Assembly (NCBI GenBank): GCA_900552225.1
Contig: URYX01000110.1
Span: forward strand, 1 to 6,259
Length of the DNA: 6,259 nucleotides
Direction of reading: 5' to 3'
Source of the DNA: an uncultured Oscillospiraceae bacterium
GTDB taxonomy: Bacteria; Bacillota; Clostridia; Oscillospirales; Acutalibacteraceae
Shown: positions 1 through 5,486 of the stretch, piece after piece
Layout of the letters: each line of letters opens with the position of its first letter
Numbering within the stretch: position 1 is the first letter of the stretch
Notes under the pieces: model-generated
Told to the model about the DNA's origin: nothing
The model's database searches: none
What the model saw: only the letters and a program-made list of their open reading frames with translations
Position numbers and translations under genes: made by a program

Positions 1-2
1 CG

Positions 3-134
3 GTAGAAGACATTTATCCGGAAAAAGACACGCGAGTATTCGATTTCGGGCTGCTGGACAAGGTGATGGAAGGCGCGCACCGGCCGGGGCATTTCTCCGC
101 AAATTTTCGGGTTCTTTTCGGGAAAATCCGTTGA
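3..134 (+). pseudogene. panC: 3' fragment of pantoate--beta-alanine ligase (PanC), homology broken
   Basis: A frame open from the window edge encodes 43 residues and ends at a TGA that overlaps the following -35 box. The first 31 or so residues read like the middle of pantothenate synthetase, the ATP-dependent ligase joining pantoate and beta-alanine. They include VEDIYPEKDTR and then LDKVMEGAHRPGHF, where the family normally continues with G-V and a KLF stretch. Here the sequence changes to SANFRVLFGKIR and stops, so the C-terminal half, about 130-150 residues in normal enzymes, is missing. The wording (YPE.DTR, VMEGA.RPGHF) is closer to the Bacteroidetes PanC I remember than to clostridial forms. 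The gene is therefore a truncated remnant or a foreign piece joined to this sequence. The family match is fairly secure by motif; its cause cannot be told from this window. Confidence 0.62.
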
Positions 135-159
135 CAAAATCCGGAAAGCTGTATACAAT
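131..159 (+). promoter_or_regulatory. sigma-A promoter of the cysteine T-box operon
   Basis: A perfect -35 box TTGACA (131-136) is followed after 17 bases by TACAAT (154-159), one mismatch from the consensus TATAAT. Transcription should begin near 166-168, just before the first strand of T-box Stem I. No competing promoter of similar quality is visible before cysE. Confidence 0.85.
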
Positions 160-165
160 AGGAAT

Positions 166-446
166 GAATCGTGAATCTGCGATGACGGGGAGAAGTACCG
201 GCGACGGCGGCCCGACAGAGAGGATCGCACAGGCTGAAAGCGATCTCGGGAGACGCGCGGGGAAATGCACCCTATCAGCACGCGGGAGGAAGGGGACCGG
301 CTTCGGTTCCTGCGTATGCCCGCGCGGAGCCCCCGTTACCGGGCCGGGACGTCAGAACTGTCCCTTGAGTGAAATTCAGGAGTGGAACCGCGTGGAAAAC
401 GCCTCCTTCGCTGCGCCGGACGGCGGGCGAAGCAGGCGCTTTTTTT
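166..446 (+). promoter_or_regulatory. Cysteine-specific T-box riboswitch leader
   Basis: This leader senses uncharged tRNA-Cys and lets transcription continue only when cysteine charging is low. Stem I spans about 170-282: CGTG (170-173) can pair with CACG (279-282), and GGG (187-189) with CCC (270-272). The specifier loop has AGAAGUA on its 5' side (191-197) and GGAAA-UGC-A on its 3' side, so the specifier is UGC (266-268), a cysteine codon. The distal arm pairs GATCGC (223-228) with GCGATC (240-245). The antiterminator is AGGAG (378-382) pairing CTCCT (403-407) and GCGT (390-393) pairing ACGC (399-402), separated by the seven-base bulge UGGAACC (383-389). UGGA in the bulge complements UCCA, which fits the U73 discriminator typical of tRNA-Cys. 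The 3' antiterminator strand is also the 5' arm of the terminator. The downstream genes cysE and cysS agree with the specifier. Confidence 0.95.
400..446 (+). terminator. T-box regulated intrinsic terminator
   Basis: CGCCTCCTTCGC (400-411) pairs with GCGAAGCAGGCG (427-438) with one C.C mismatch. An inner CGCC/GGCG hairpin extends it, and seven T residues follow (440-446). Its 5' arm overlaps the antiterminator strand (399-407), so the two structures exclude each other. Confidence 0.93.
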
Positions 447-463
447 GTAGAGCGCCGACCGGG

Positions 464-520
464 CGGAGCTTCGGGCCTTTGCCGACGGCAGCAGGCCCCG
501 GATGCTCCGGCTCGCGGGGC
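464..520 (+). promoter_or_regulatory. GC-rich alternative hairpins in the cysE 5' leader
   Basis: Between the T-box terminator and the cysE ribosome binding site, CGGAGC (464-469) can pair with GCTCCG (504-509) and is extended by an imperfect inner stem. An overlapping, incompatible fold pairs GCCCCG (495-500) with CGGGGC (515-520). No U-tract follows either fold, so neither is a standard terminator. They may only reflect high GC content, or they may affect translation or mRNA stability. Confidence 0.3.
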
Positions 521-547
521 GTCTCGTTTGAGGAAGGGAGACTCAGC

Positions 548-1225
548 ATGTGGAGAGAACGCAGGCGGCGGGACATTGCCGCCGTGCAGGAGCGCGACGC
601 GGCTGCACGCTCCAAAATAGAGATTGCCCTGCTGTATAACGGCGTCAAGGCGGTGCGGGCTCATCGCCGCGCCAACTGGCTGTACCGGCACGGTCTGCGC
701 TTCTGGGCGCGCGCCGTATCCCAGCGGTGCGTGCGCCGGACGGGCATCGAGATTCACCCGGCGGCGGTCATCGGGGACGGTCTGTTTATCGACCACGGTG
801 TGGGAGTCGTGATCGGGGAAACGGCGGAGATCGGGCAGAACTGTACGCTGTATCAGGGGGTGACGCTCGGCGGCACCGGCAAGGACAAAGGCAAGCGGCA
901 CCCGACGCTCGGTGACAACGTGCTCGTCGGCGCGGGGGCCAAGGTGCTCGGCCCGATCACCATCGGCAATAACGTGAAGATTGCGGCGGGAGCCGTGGTG
1001 CTCGACAATATCCCGGATAACTGTACGGCGGTCGGCGTGCCGGCACGCGTGGTGCGCCGCTGCGGGAAACGGACGGATGCGCTCGATCAGGTGCACATCC
1101 CCGACCCGGTGGCGCAGGAGCTCTGCCGGATGCAGACACAGCTGGAGACACTGGAAAAACAACTGAATCTTCTGCGGGGTGTTCCGGAGGACGGGACGGC
1201 CGCGGAGGCGGGAAGGGAAGGATAA
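548..1225 (+). CDS. cysE: Serine O-acetyltransferase
   Basis: This enzyme transfers an acetyl group from acetyl-CoA to L-serine, giving O-acetylserine, the cytoplasmic precursor to which sulfide is added to make cysteine. The 225-residue product matches the shorter Bacillus/Clostridium CysE form, which lacks much of the N-terminal helical extension of enterobacterial CysE. Residues about 66-168 form the left-handed beta-helix of hexapeptide repeats (GIEIHPAAVIG, GETAEIG, VGAGAKVLG, IAAGAVV). The catalytic His is H83 in IDHGVG. The position of E. coli Asp143 is E68 (IEIHP), as I recall for Gram-positive enzymes. LGGTGKDKGKRHP (107-119) is the conserved acetyl-CoA/serine loop. The C-terminus (about 186-211) is helical and leucine-rich, perhaps a coiled coil. 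The ATG is chosen because AGGAAGGGAG (531-540) lies 7 bases upstream; the same frame is open further upstream but runs through the T-box. It is first in the operon, 5 bases before cysS. Confidence 0.96.
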   Translation: MWRERRRRDIAAVQERDAAARSKIEIALLYNGVKAVRAHRRANWLYRHGLRFWARAVSQRCVRRTGIEIHPAAVIGDGLFIDHGVGVVIGETAEIGQNCTLYQGVTLGGTGKDKGKRHPTLGDNVLVGAGAKVLGPITIGNNVKIAAGAVVLDNIPDNCTAVGVPARVVRRCGKRTDALDQVHIPDPVAQELCRMQTQLETLEKQLNLLRGVPEDGTAAEAGREG

Positions 1226-1230
1226 ACACC

Positions 1231-2631
1231 ATGCGTATTTTCAACACACTGACCCGTAAGGTAGAGGAGCTGGTTCCGCAGAAGGAGGGGGAGCTGCGGG
1301 TGTATGCCTGCGGCCCGACCGTGTACAGCTTCATCCACATCGGCAACGCGCGGATGCTGTGCGTCTTTGACGTGCTGCGCCGCTATCTGGAGTGGCGTGG
1401 CTACACGGTGCGCTTTGTGCAGAATTTCACGGATATCGACGACAAGATCATCCGCCGGGCCAACGAGGAGGGCGTGACCTACGATGTCATCTCCGAGCGG
1501 TATATCCGTGAGTACTGGACGGATGCCAGGGGGCTGAATATCCGCGAGGCCACGGTGCACCCGCGCGCCACCGAGAACATGGACGAGATCATCGCCATCG
1601 TGGAGGAGCTGATCCGCAAGGGCCACGCCTACGCCACCGAGAACGGCGATGTCTACTTCCGCCCCGCCACCTTCCCGGAATACGGCAAGCTGTCCCATCT
1701 GCCGCTCGACGACCTGGAGGCGGGCGCGCGGATCGACGTCAGCGAGCATAAGGAAAACGCGATGGATTTCGCGCTGTGGAAATCGGCCAAGCCCGGCGAG
1801 CCGAGCTGGCCGTCCCCGTGGGGGGCAGGCCGCCCGGGATGGCATATCGAGTGCTCGGCCATGGCGCGGCGCTACCTCGGCCCGACCATCGACCTGCACT
1901 GCGGCGGACAGGACCTGATTTTCCCGCATCACGAAAACGAAATTGCACAGAGCGAATGCTGCAACGGGGTGCCGTTCGCCCGCTACTGGATGCATAACGG
2001 CCACGTCAACGTGGATAATAAAAAAATGTCCAAGTCGCTCGGCAATTTTTTCAATGTGCGCGACGTGGCGGAGCGGTTCGGGTATGAGCCTATCCGGTTT
2101 TTCCTGATCTCCTCCTCCTACCGCAGCCCGATCAACTACACGGCGGACAGCATTCCGCAGGCGCAGGCGGCGCTGCTTCGCCTGTATAACTGCCGCTCCG
2201 CCCTGCGCTTTGCGCTGCAAAACGCGACGGACGGCGAGGCGGATGCGGCGCTGGCGGAGACGCTGCACGGATTTCGCGAGCGCTTCATCGCCGTGATGGA
2301 CGACGATCTCAATACGGCCGACGGCATCTCCGTGGTGTTCGAGCTGGCGCGGGAAATCAACCTGCGCACCGCGGCGGGCACGGTGGTGCGTGCCGACGGC
2401 GAGGCCATGCAGGCTCTGTTTTCGGAGCTGACCGGCGTGCTCGGGCTGCTGTACCGCGAGGACGGAGAGGAGTCCTCTCCGGATGAGGAGGTAGAGGCGC
2501 TGATCGCGGCGCGGACGCAGGCGCGCAGCGCGAAGAACTGGGCGGAGGCGGACCGCCTCCGCGATGAGCTGAAGGCGCGGCATATCGTGCTGGAGGATAC
2601 GCCGCAGGGTGTCAAGTGGCACAGGGAGTAA
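1231..2631 (+). CDS. cysS: Cysteinyl-tRNA synthetase
   Basis: This class I aminoacyl-tRNA synthetase charges tRNA-Cys with cysteine using ATP. The 466-residue length is normal for the bacterial family. The HIGH-type motif is HIGN (36-39), inside FIHIGNAR. The KMSKS loop is exact at 265-269. The active-site zinc ligands that select the cysteine thiol are all visible: C27 (ACGPTVY), C208 (IECSAMA), H233 and E237 (PHHENE). The C-terminal part (about 340-466) is the helical DALR-type domain and anticodon-binding end, finishing with the typical RDELKARHIVLEDTPQGVKW. AAGGGAAGG (1213-1221) precedes the ATG by 9 bases. The gene follows cysE after 5 bases and sits under the same T-box, so enzyme supply should rise when tRNA-Cys is uncharged. 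Nothing in it looks damaged. Confidence 0.98.
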   Translation: MRIFNTLTRKVEELVPQKEGELRVYACGPTVYSFIHIGNARMLCVFDVLRRYLEWRGYTVRFVQNFTDIDDKIIRRANEEGVTYDVISERYIREYWTDARGLNIREATVHPRATENMDEIIAIVEELIRKGHAYATENGDVYFRPATFPEYGKLSHLPLDDLEAGARIDVSEHKENAMDFALWKSAKPGEPSWPSPWGAGRPGWHIECSAMARRYLGPTIDLHCGGQDLIFPHHENEIAQSECCNGVPFARYWMHNGHVNVDNKKMSKSLGNFFNVRDVAERFGYEPIRFFLISSSYRSPINYTADSIPQAQAALLRLYNCRSALRFALQNATDGEADAALAETLHGFRERFIAVMDDDLNTADGISVVFELAREINLRTAAGTVVRADGEAMQALFSELTGVLGLLYREDGEESSPDEEVEALIAARTQARSAKNWAEADRLRDELKARHIVLEDTPQGVKWHRE

Positions 2632-2635
2632 GCGT

Positions 2636-3157
2636 ATGAGACATTGCATACCGTGGATCAAAACCGTGGGCTACCCCCTGCTGACCGGCGTTTTGCTGTG
2701 GCTTTCGGTCTCGTGGCAGAGCGCCATGCGCACGGCCACCCGGGAAACGGCCTTTTTCCATGCACTGTTCGGCTGCTTCGTGATTGCCTGCTGCCTGATC
2801 GGTGCGGCGCTGTACGCCTGGATCGGCTATGTGCGCCGTGTGCGGGAGCACCGGGCGGACGTGTGGCTCTGCCTGACGGTCGGGGCCGCCCTGATGGTGC
2901 TGACGCTGGTGGCCTTTTTCCGCTACGGCGGACTGGAGAGCATCTCCCACGAGGAGGGCGCGCGTGCCGAAAATTTTCTGATGGTGGTGCTGTCGGTGCT
3001 GCCGCTTCCCTTTACGGTGCGCGCCCTGACGCTGGCGCTTCCGGGCCCGAGGGAGTCCCGGGCACTGCGGTATACGGCGTGGGGCCTGGCGGCCGCTTCG
3101 GTGCTCGCCTATGTCCTGCTGACCGTATGCGGCGGACTGTTTCGCCTGGTGCCGTAG
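2636..3157 (+). CDS. Unrecognised membrane protein with five predicted helices
   Basis: I do not recognise this 173-residue protein. It is very hydrophobic, with probable membrane segments at about 10-30, 40-66, 76-96, 113-135 and 146-168. Short basic stretches (RRVREHR near 67-73, PRESRALR near 138-145) and one acidic/polar loop (ESISHEEGARAEN, 101-113) separate them. There is no signal peptide apart from the first helix, and no catalytic motif; the CC pair at 52-53 lies inside a membrane segment. The ATG is chosen because AGGGAG (2623-2628) lies 7 bases upstream. A GTG 27 bases earlier is in frame but overlaps cysS and has no better site. The start is only 4 bases after the cysS stop, so the gene is probably transcribed with cysE-cysS and translationally coupled to cysS. 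A link to cysteine or sulfur transport is only a guess from position. Confidence 0.78.
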   Translation: MRHCIPWIKTVGYPLLTGVLLWLSVSWQSAMRTATRETAFFHALFGCFVIACCLIGAALYAWIGYVRRVREHRADVWLCLTVGAALMVLTLVAFFRYGGLESISHEEGARAENFLMVVLSVLPLPFTVRALTLALPGPRESRALRYTAWGLAAASVLAYVLLTVCGGLFRLVP

Positions 3158-3214
3158 ACAAAGCCGCCGGGGTACAAACGTTTTGAAACGGAATGTTTCC
3201 CCGTTTGCTTTGTC
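3157..3214 (+). promoter_or_regulatory. Intergenic hairpin before the thioredoxin reductase-like gene
   Basis: GACAAAGC (3157-3164) is perfectly complementary to GCTTTGTC (3207-3214). Inside it, CGGGG (3168-3172) pairs with CCCCG (3199-3203) and AAAC (3176-3179) with GTTT (3195-3198), while the loop contains CGTTTTGAAACG, itself self-complementary. The outer arm includes the last base of the upstream stop codon. No run of T follows, so it is a poor intrinsic terminator. It could be a leaky terminator, a transcript processing or stability element, or an operator. It ends just before the ribosome binding site AAGGAAGGAG (3217-3226). Confidence 0.5.
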
Positions 3215-3232
3215 TCAAGGAAGGAGAAGCCT

Positions 3233-4072
3233 ATGACGGATGTACTCATTATCGGTGGAGGGCCTGCGGGGCTGAGCGCGGCGATTCAGACGCGCGCCCG
3301 CGGCAAAACCTGCCTGGTGCTCGGAAACGCCCCGTCCCAGAGCCTGCTGACGCGTGCCGAGCGGGTGGACAACTATCCCGGGCGGCGCGGCAGCTCCGGG
3401 AAGGAGCTGCTGCAGAGCATGCGCCGCGAGGCGGAGGAGGCGGGTGCGGAATTTGCGGAGGGCCGCGTGATTTCGCTGTCCCCGATGGGAGACGGCTTTG
3501 CGGCGGCCACGGAGACGCAGATTTATGAGGGGCGGCGTGCCATCCTCGCGGTGGGCGCGGCCTCGGCCGCACCGCTCGAGGGGGAGCGTGAGCTGCTCGG
3601 CCGCGGTGTAAGCTACTGCGCCACCTGCGACGGGATGCTGTACCGCGGGCAGCGCGCGGTGGTGACGGGAACCGCCCCCGAGCTGCCGCAGGAGGCTGCC
3701 TTTCTGCAGAGCATCGGCGTGGAGGTGACGGTGATCACCCGCCGGCCGGTGGCGCTGCCGGAGGGTATCCCGGCCCGCACGGCCTCGCGCCTGCGCCTGA
3801 TTGCCGCGGACGGCAGGCTCGCTGCCGTGGAGGCGGACGGAGAACGGCTGGAATGCAGGGGCGTGTTCATTCTGCGCCCCATGCTGGCACCGGATACGCT
3901 GGTGCACGGGCTGGCGCTGGAAAACGGCTATGTGGCCGTGGACCGGCAGATGCGCACCAACATTCCGGGATTGTATGCCGCGGGCGACTGCACGGGAAAG
4001 CCGCTGCAGATTGCCAAAGCGGTCGGTGAAGGACTGGTGGCCGCCTCGGAGGCGGCCGGAGAGGAGACGTAA
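3233..4072 (+). CDS. Thioredoxin reductase-like flavoprotein lacking NADPH motifs (FFTR-like)
   Basis: This 279-residue protein has the low-molecular-weight thioredoxin reductase fold but is shorter than standard TrxB (about 305-320). Residues 8-13 (GGGPAG) form the FAD-binding Rossmann loop, NYPG is at 47-50, the redox motif CATC is at C129-C132, and the C-terminal FAD segment is AAGDCTGKPLQ (249-259). The middle domain (about 141-215), which should bind NADPH, is abnormal. The usual GGGxSA loop is replaced by GTAPEL (146-151), and HRRxxxR is reduced to TRRPVAL (169-175). The flavin and disulfide machinery is therefore intact while the pyridine nucleotide site is eroded. This resembles the ferredoxin-dependent flavin thioredoxin reductases (FFTR) described in clostridia, so the electron donor may be ferredoxin; that is inference. 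The thioredoxin gene starts 2 bases after its stop, which makes that thioredoxin the obvious partner. A strong AAGGAAGGAG precedes the ATG by 6 bases. Confidence 0.88.
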   Translation: MTDVLIIGGGPAGLSAAIQTRARGKTCLVLGNAPSQSLLTRAERVDNYPGRRGSSGKELLQSMRREAEEAGAEFAEGRVISLSPMGDGFAAATETQIYEGRRAILAVGAASAAPLEGERELLGRGVSYCATCDGMLYRGQRAVVTGTAPELPQEAAFLQSIGVEVTVITRRPVALPEGIPARTASRLRLIAADGRLAAVEADGERLECRGVFILRPMLAPDTLVHGLALENGYVAVDRQMRTNIPGLYAAGDCTGKPLQIAKAVGEGLVAASEAAGEET

Positions 4073-4074
4073 CA

Positions 4075-4389
4075 ATGGTACTGCATTGGAATGAGGAAGA
4101 ATTTGAAAAGGGGATCGACGAGTATCCGGTGCTGGCGGTGGATTTCTGGGCGGACTGGTGCATGCCCTGCCGTATGATGGCCCCGCATATGGACAAGCTT
4201 GCGGAGGAATACGAGGGCCGTCTCACAGTGGCCAAGGTGAACGTGGATGAGGCGCGCGATCTCGCCGTGTCGTTCGGCATCCAAAGTATTCCGACGGTGC
4301 TGTTTTTCAAAAACGGAGAGGTGGCGGAGGAGCTGGTCGGGCTGACCTCCTATGACGACCTGAAGCAGGTCGCGGATCGATGCCTGTAA
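4075..4389 (+). CDS. Thioredoxin with CMPC active site
   Basis: This 104-residue cytoplasmic thioredoxin reduces protein disulfides and is the presumed substrate of the flavoprotein just upstream. The active site is WCMPC (C29 and C32), with Met replacing the Gly of the usual WCGPC. The rest of the fold is standard: VDFWADWC contains the buried Asp23, the cis-proline is P73 in SIPTVLFF, and FKNGEVAEELVG precedes the final helix. A Shine-Dalgarno sequence GGAGAGGAG (4058-4066) lies inside the end of the upstream gene. The last 10 bases overlap the next gene, suggesting translational coupling. I give no symbol because several thioredoxins may exist in the genome and this one may be specialised for its own reductase. 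Confidence 0.95.
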   Translation: MVLHWNEEEFEKGIDEYPVLAVDFWADWCMPCRMMAPHMDKLAEEYEGRLTVAKVNVDEARDLAVSFGIQSIPTVLFFKNGEVAEELVGLTSYDDLKQVADRCL

Positions 4390-5288
4390 GCGTCTGCCGC
4401 CTGTGCCCGCGTGCCTGCGGAGCCGATCGGCCGTCCTCCCGTGCGGAGGGCGGCCGTTACGGCGTCTGCGGGGAGGCGCGGCTGCCGGTGGTGGCCCGCG
4501 CGGCGGTGCATCGCTACGAGGAGCCCTGCATCAGCGGCACCCGCGGCTCTGGAACGGTGTTTTTCAGCGGCTGCCCGCTGCGCTGCGTCTATTGCCAGAA
4601 CCGTCCGATCAGCTTCGGACACGCGGGCCGCGAGCTGACAGTACCGCAGCTGCGCCGCGTGATGGAGCGGCTGGCGGCGCAGGGGGTACATAACCTGAAT
4701 CTGGTGACGCCGACGCATTTTGTGCCGGCGATTGCCGAGGCTCTGGCCGCGCCGCTGCCCGTCCCCGTGGTGTACAATACCGGTGGCTACGATACGCCGG
4801 AGACGCTGCGGCTGCTGGAGGGCAAGGTGCAGGTGTATCTGCCGGACCTGAAGTATGCCCTGCCGGAGCCGGCCGCGCGCTATTCCGCTGCGCCGGATTA
4901 TCCGCAGGCGGCGCAGGCCGCCCTGCTCGAAATGTACCGCCAGACGGGCCCTTACCGCCTGGACGGGGAGGGGATGATGGTGAGCGGGGTGCTGATTCGC
5001 CATCTGATCCTGCCGGGCGGGCTGGAGAATACCCGCCGGGTCATCGATTTCGTTGCGGACGCGTTCCCGCGCGGCGCGGTCCGGTTCAGTCTGATGAGCC
5101 AGTATACGCCGGTGGACGTGCCCGACGGCTACCCCGAGCTGCGGCGGCGCATCACGCGGCGGGAGTATACCCGGGCGGTGGAGTATATGCTGTCCCGCGG
5201 GATCGAGGACGGCTATGTGCAGGAGCGCTCCTCCGCCGCATCGGAGTATATCCCCGCGTTTGATCTGACCGGCGTCGAGGACATATAA
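4380..5288 (+). CDS. Radical SAM protein, PflX/COG1313 family
   Basis: This 302-residue protein belongs to the radical SAM group related to pyruvate formate-lyase activating enzymes (often called PflX or COG1313), whose substrate is not settled. The CxxxCxxC motif that holds the SAM-binding [4Fe-4S] cluster is C65-C69-C72 in SGCPLRCVYCQN. The family's N-terminal cysteine cluster is also present: C6, C9, C13 (CRLCPRACG) and C30 (RYGVCG), which may hold a second metal or Fe-S centre. Other family features are TPTHFVPAI, YNTGGYDTPETL, VYLPDLKYA, RHLILPGGLENT and SLMSQYTPV. The ATG is fixed by the need to keep CRLCPR at residues 6-11. It has only a weak AG-rich site upstream and starts within the thioredoxin gene, so translation probably depends on ribosomes finishing that gene. 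The pairing suggests, but does not prove, that the thioredoxin system supplies reductant to this enzyme or its target. Confidence 0.92.
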   Translation: MPVSVCRLCPRACGADRPSSRAEGGRYGVCGEARLPVVARAAVHRYEEPCISGTRGSGTVFFSGCPLRCVYCQNRPISFGHAGRELTVPQLRRVMERLAAQGVHNLNLVTPTHFVPAIAEALAAPLPVPVVYNTGGYDTPETLRLLEGKVQVYLPDLKYALPEPAARYSAAPDYPQAAQAALLEMYRQTGPYRLDGEGMMVSGVLIRHLILPGGLENTRRVIDFVADAFPRGAVRFSLMSQYTPVDVPDGYPELRRRITRREYTRAVEYMLSRGIEDGYVQERSSAASEYIPAFDLTGVEDI

Positions 5289-5301
5289 ATTCAGAATTCA
5301 G

Positions 5302-5313
5302 AGATATATATCT
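5302..5313. repeat. AT-rich palindrome AGATATATATCT
   Basis: A perfect 12-base palindrome stands in an AT-rich patch between the radical SAM stop codon and the terminator hairpin. In GC-rich surroundings it is conspicuous. It could be a binding site or a chance low-complexity sequence; no function can be assigned. Confidence 0.35.
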
Positions 5314-5323
5314 TTAAAATGGC

Positions 5324-5365
5324 AAAACGGCAGCTCCGCATTTTCTGCGGAACTGCCGTTTTTTT
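5324..5365 (+). terminator. Intrinsic terminator after the radical SAM gene
   Basis: AAAACGGCAG (5324-5333) pairs with CTGCCGTTTT (5353-5362), and TCCGCA (5335-5340) with TGCGGA (5346-5351), leaving a TTTTC loop and one C/A mismatch. Seven T residues run from 5359 to 5365. The A-run before and T-run after the stem could make it work in both directions. It closes the thioredoxin/radical SAM transcription unit. Confidence 0.93.
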
Positions 5366-5398
5366 GTCGTTTTATTGTTTTCGTCGGACCGCCCGAAG

Positions 5399-5449
5399 AC
5401 AGCTCCGGCCCGTGACTTCCTTTTTGAGGAGGTCACGGGCCGGAGCTGT
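5399..5449 (+). terminator. Long 22-bp hairpin, possible second terminator or extragenic repeat
   Basis: Bases 5399-5420 pair with 5428-5449 over 22 positions, all Watson-Crick except one T.G wobble, around a seven-base loop TTTTTGA. Only a weak U-tract (TTTATTGT) follows. The stem is longer and more perfect than a terminator needs and lies only 33 bases after a good terminator, with all flanking genes on the + strand. It may be a backup terminator or a copy of a repeated palindromic element; one window cannot decide. Confidence 0.6.
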
Positions 5450-5486
5450 TTATTGTATGTCCGCATCGCGGCCGTATCTGCCGCCG

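Noticed and set aside
131..547. N-terminal extension of CysE, since the cysE frame stays open back to the left edge of the window
   Set aside because: The extension is translated T-box RNA (Stem I, antiterminator and terminator), has no family similarity, and the ATG at 548 has an excellent ribosome binding site.
275..1162. 295-codon open frame on the minus strand
   Set aside because: It runs antisense to the T-box and cysE with no recognisable domain; it is explained by the codon bias of the opposite strand.
2609..2635. Earlier GTG start for the membrane protein
   Set aside because: It would add nine polar residues overlapping cysS, while the ATG at 2636 has a well-placed AGGGAG.
1087..2661. 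524-codon open frame on the minus strand
   Set aside because: It is antisense to cysS, contains the arginine- and histidine-rich composition typical of GC-rich codon shadows, and CysRS on the + strand is unambiguous.
3215..4075. 286-codon open frame on the minus strand
   Set aside because: It is a shadow of the thioredoxin reductase-like gene, whose FAD and CATC motifs are clear on the + strand.
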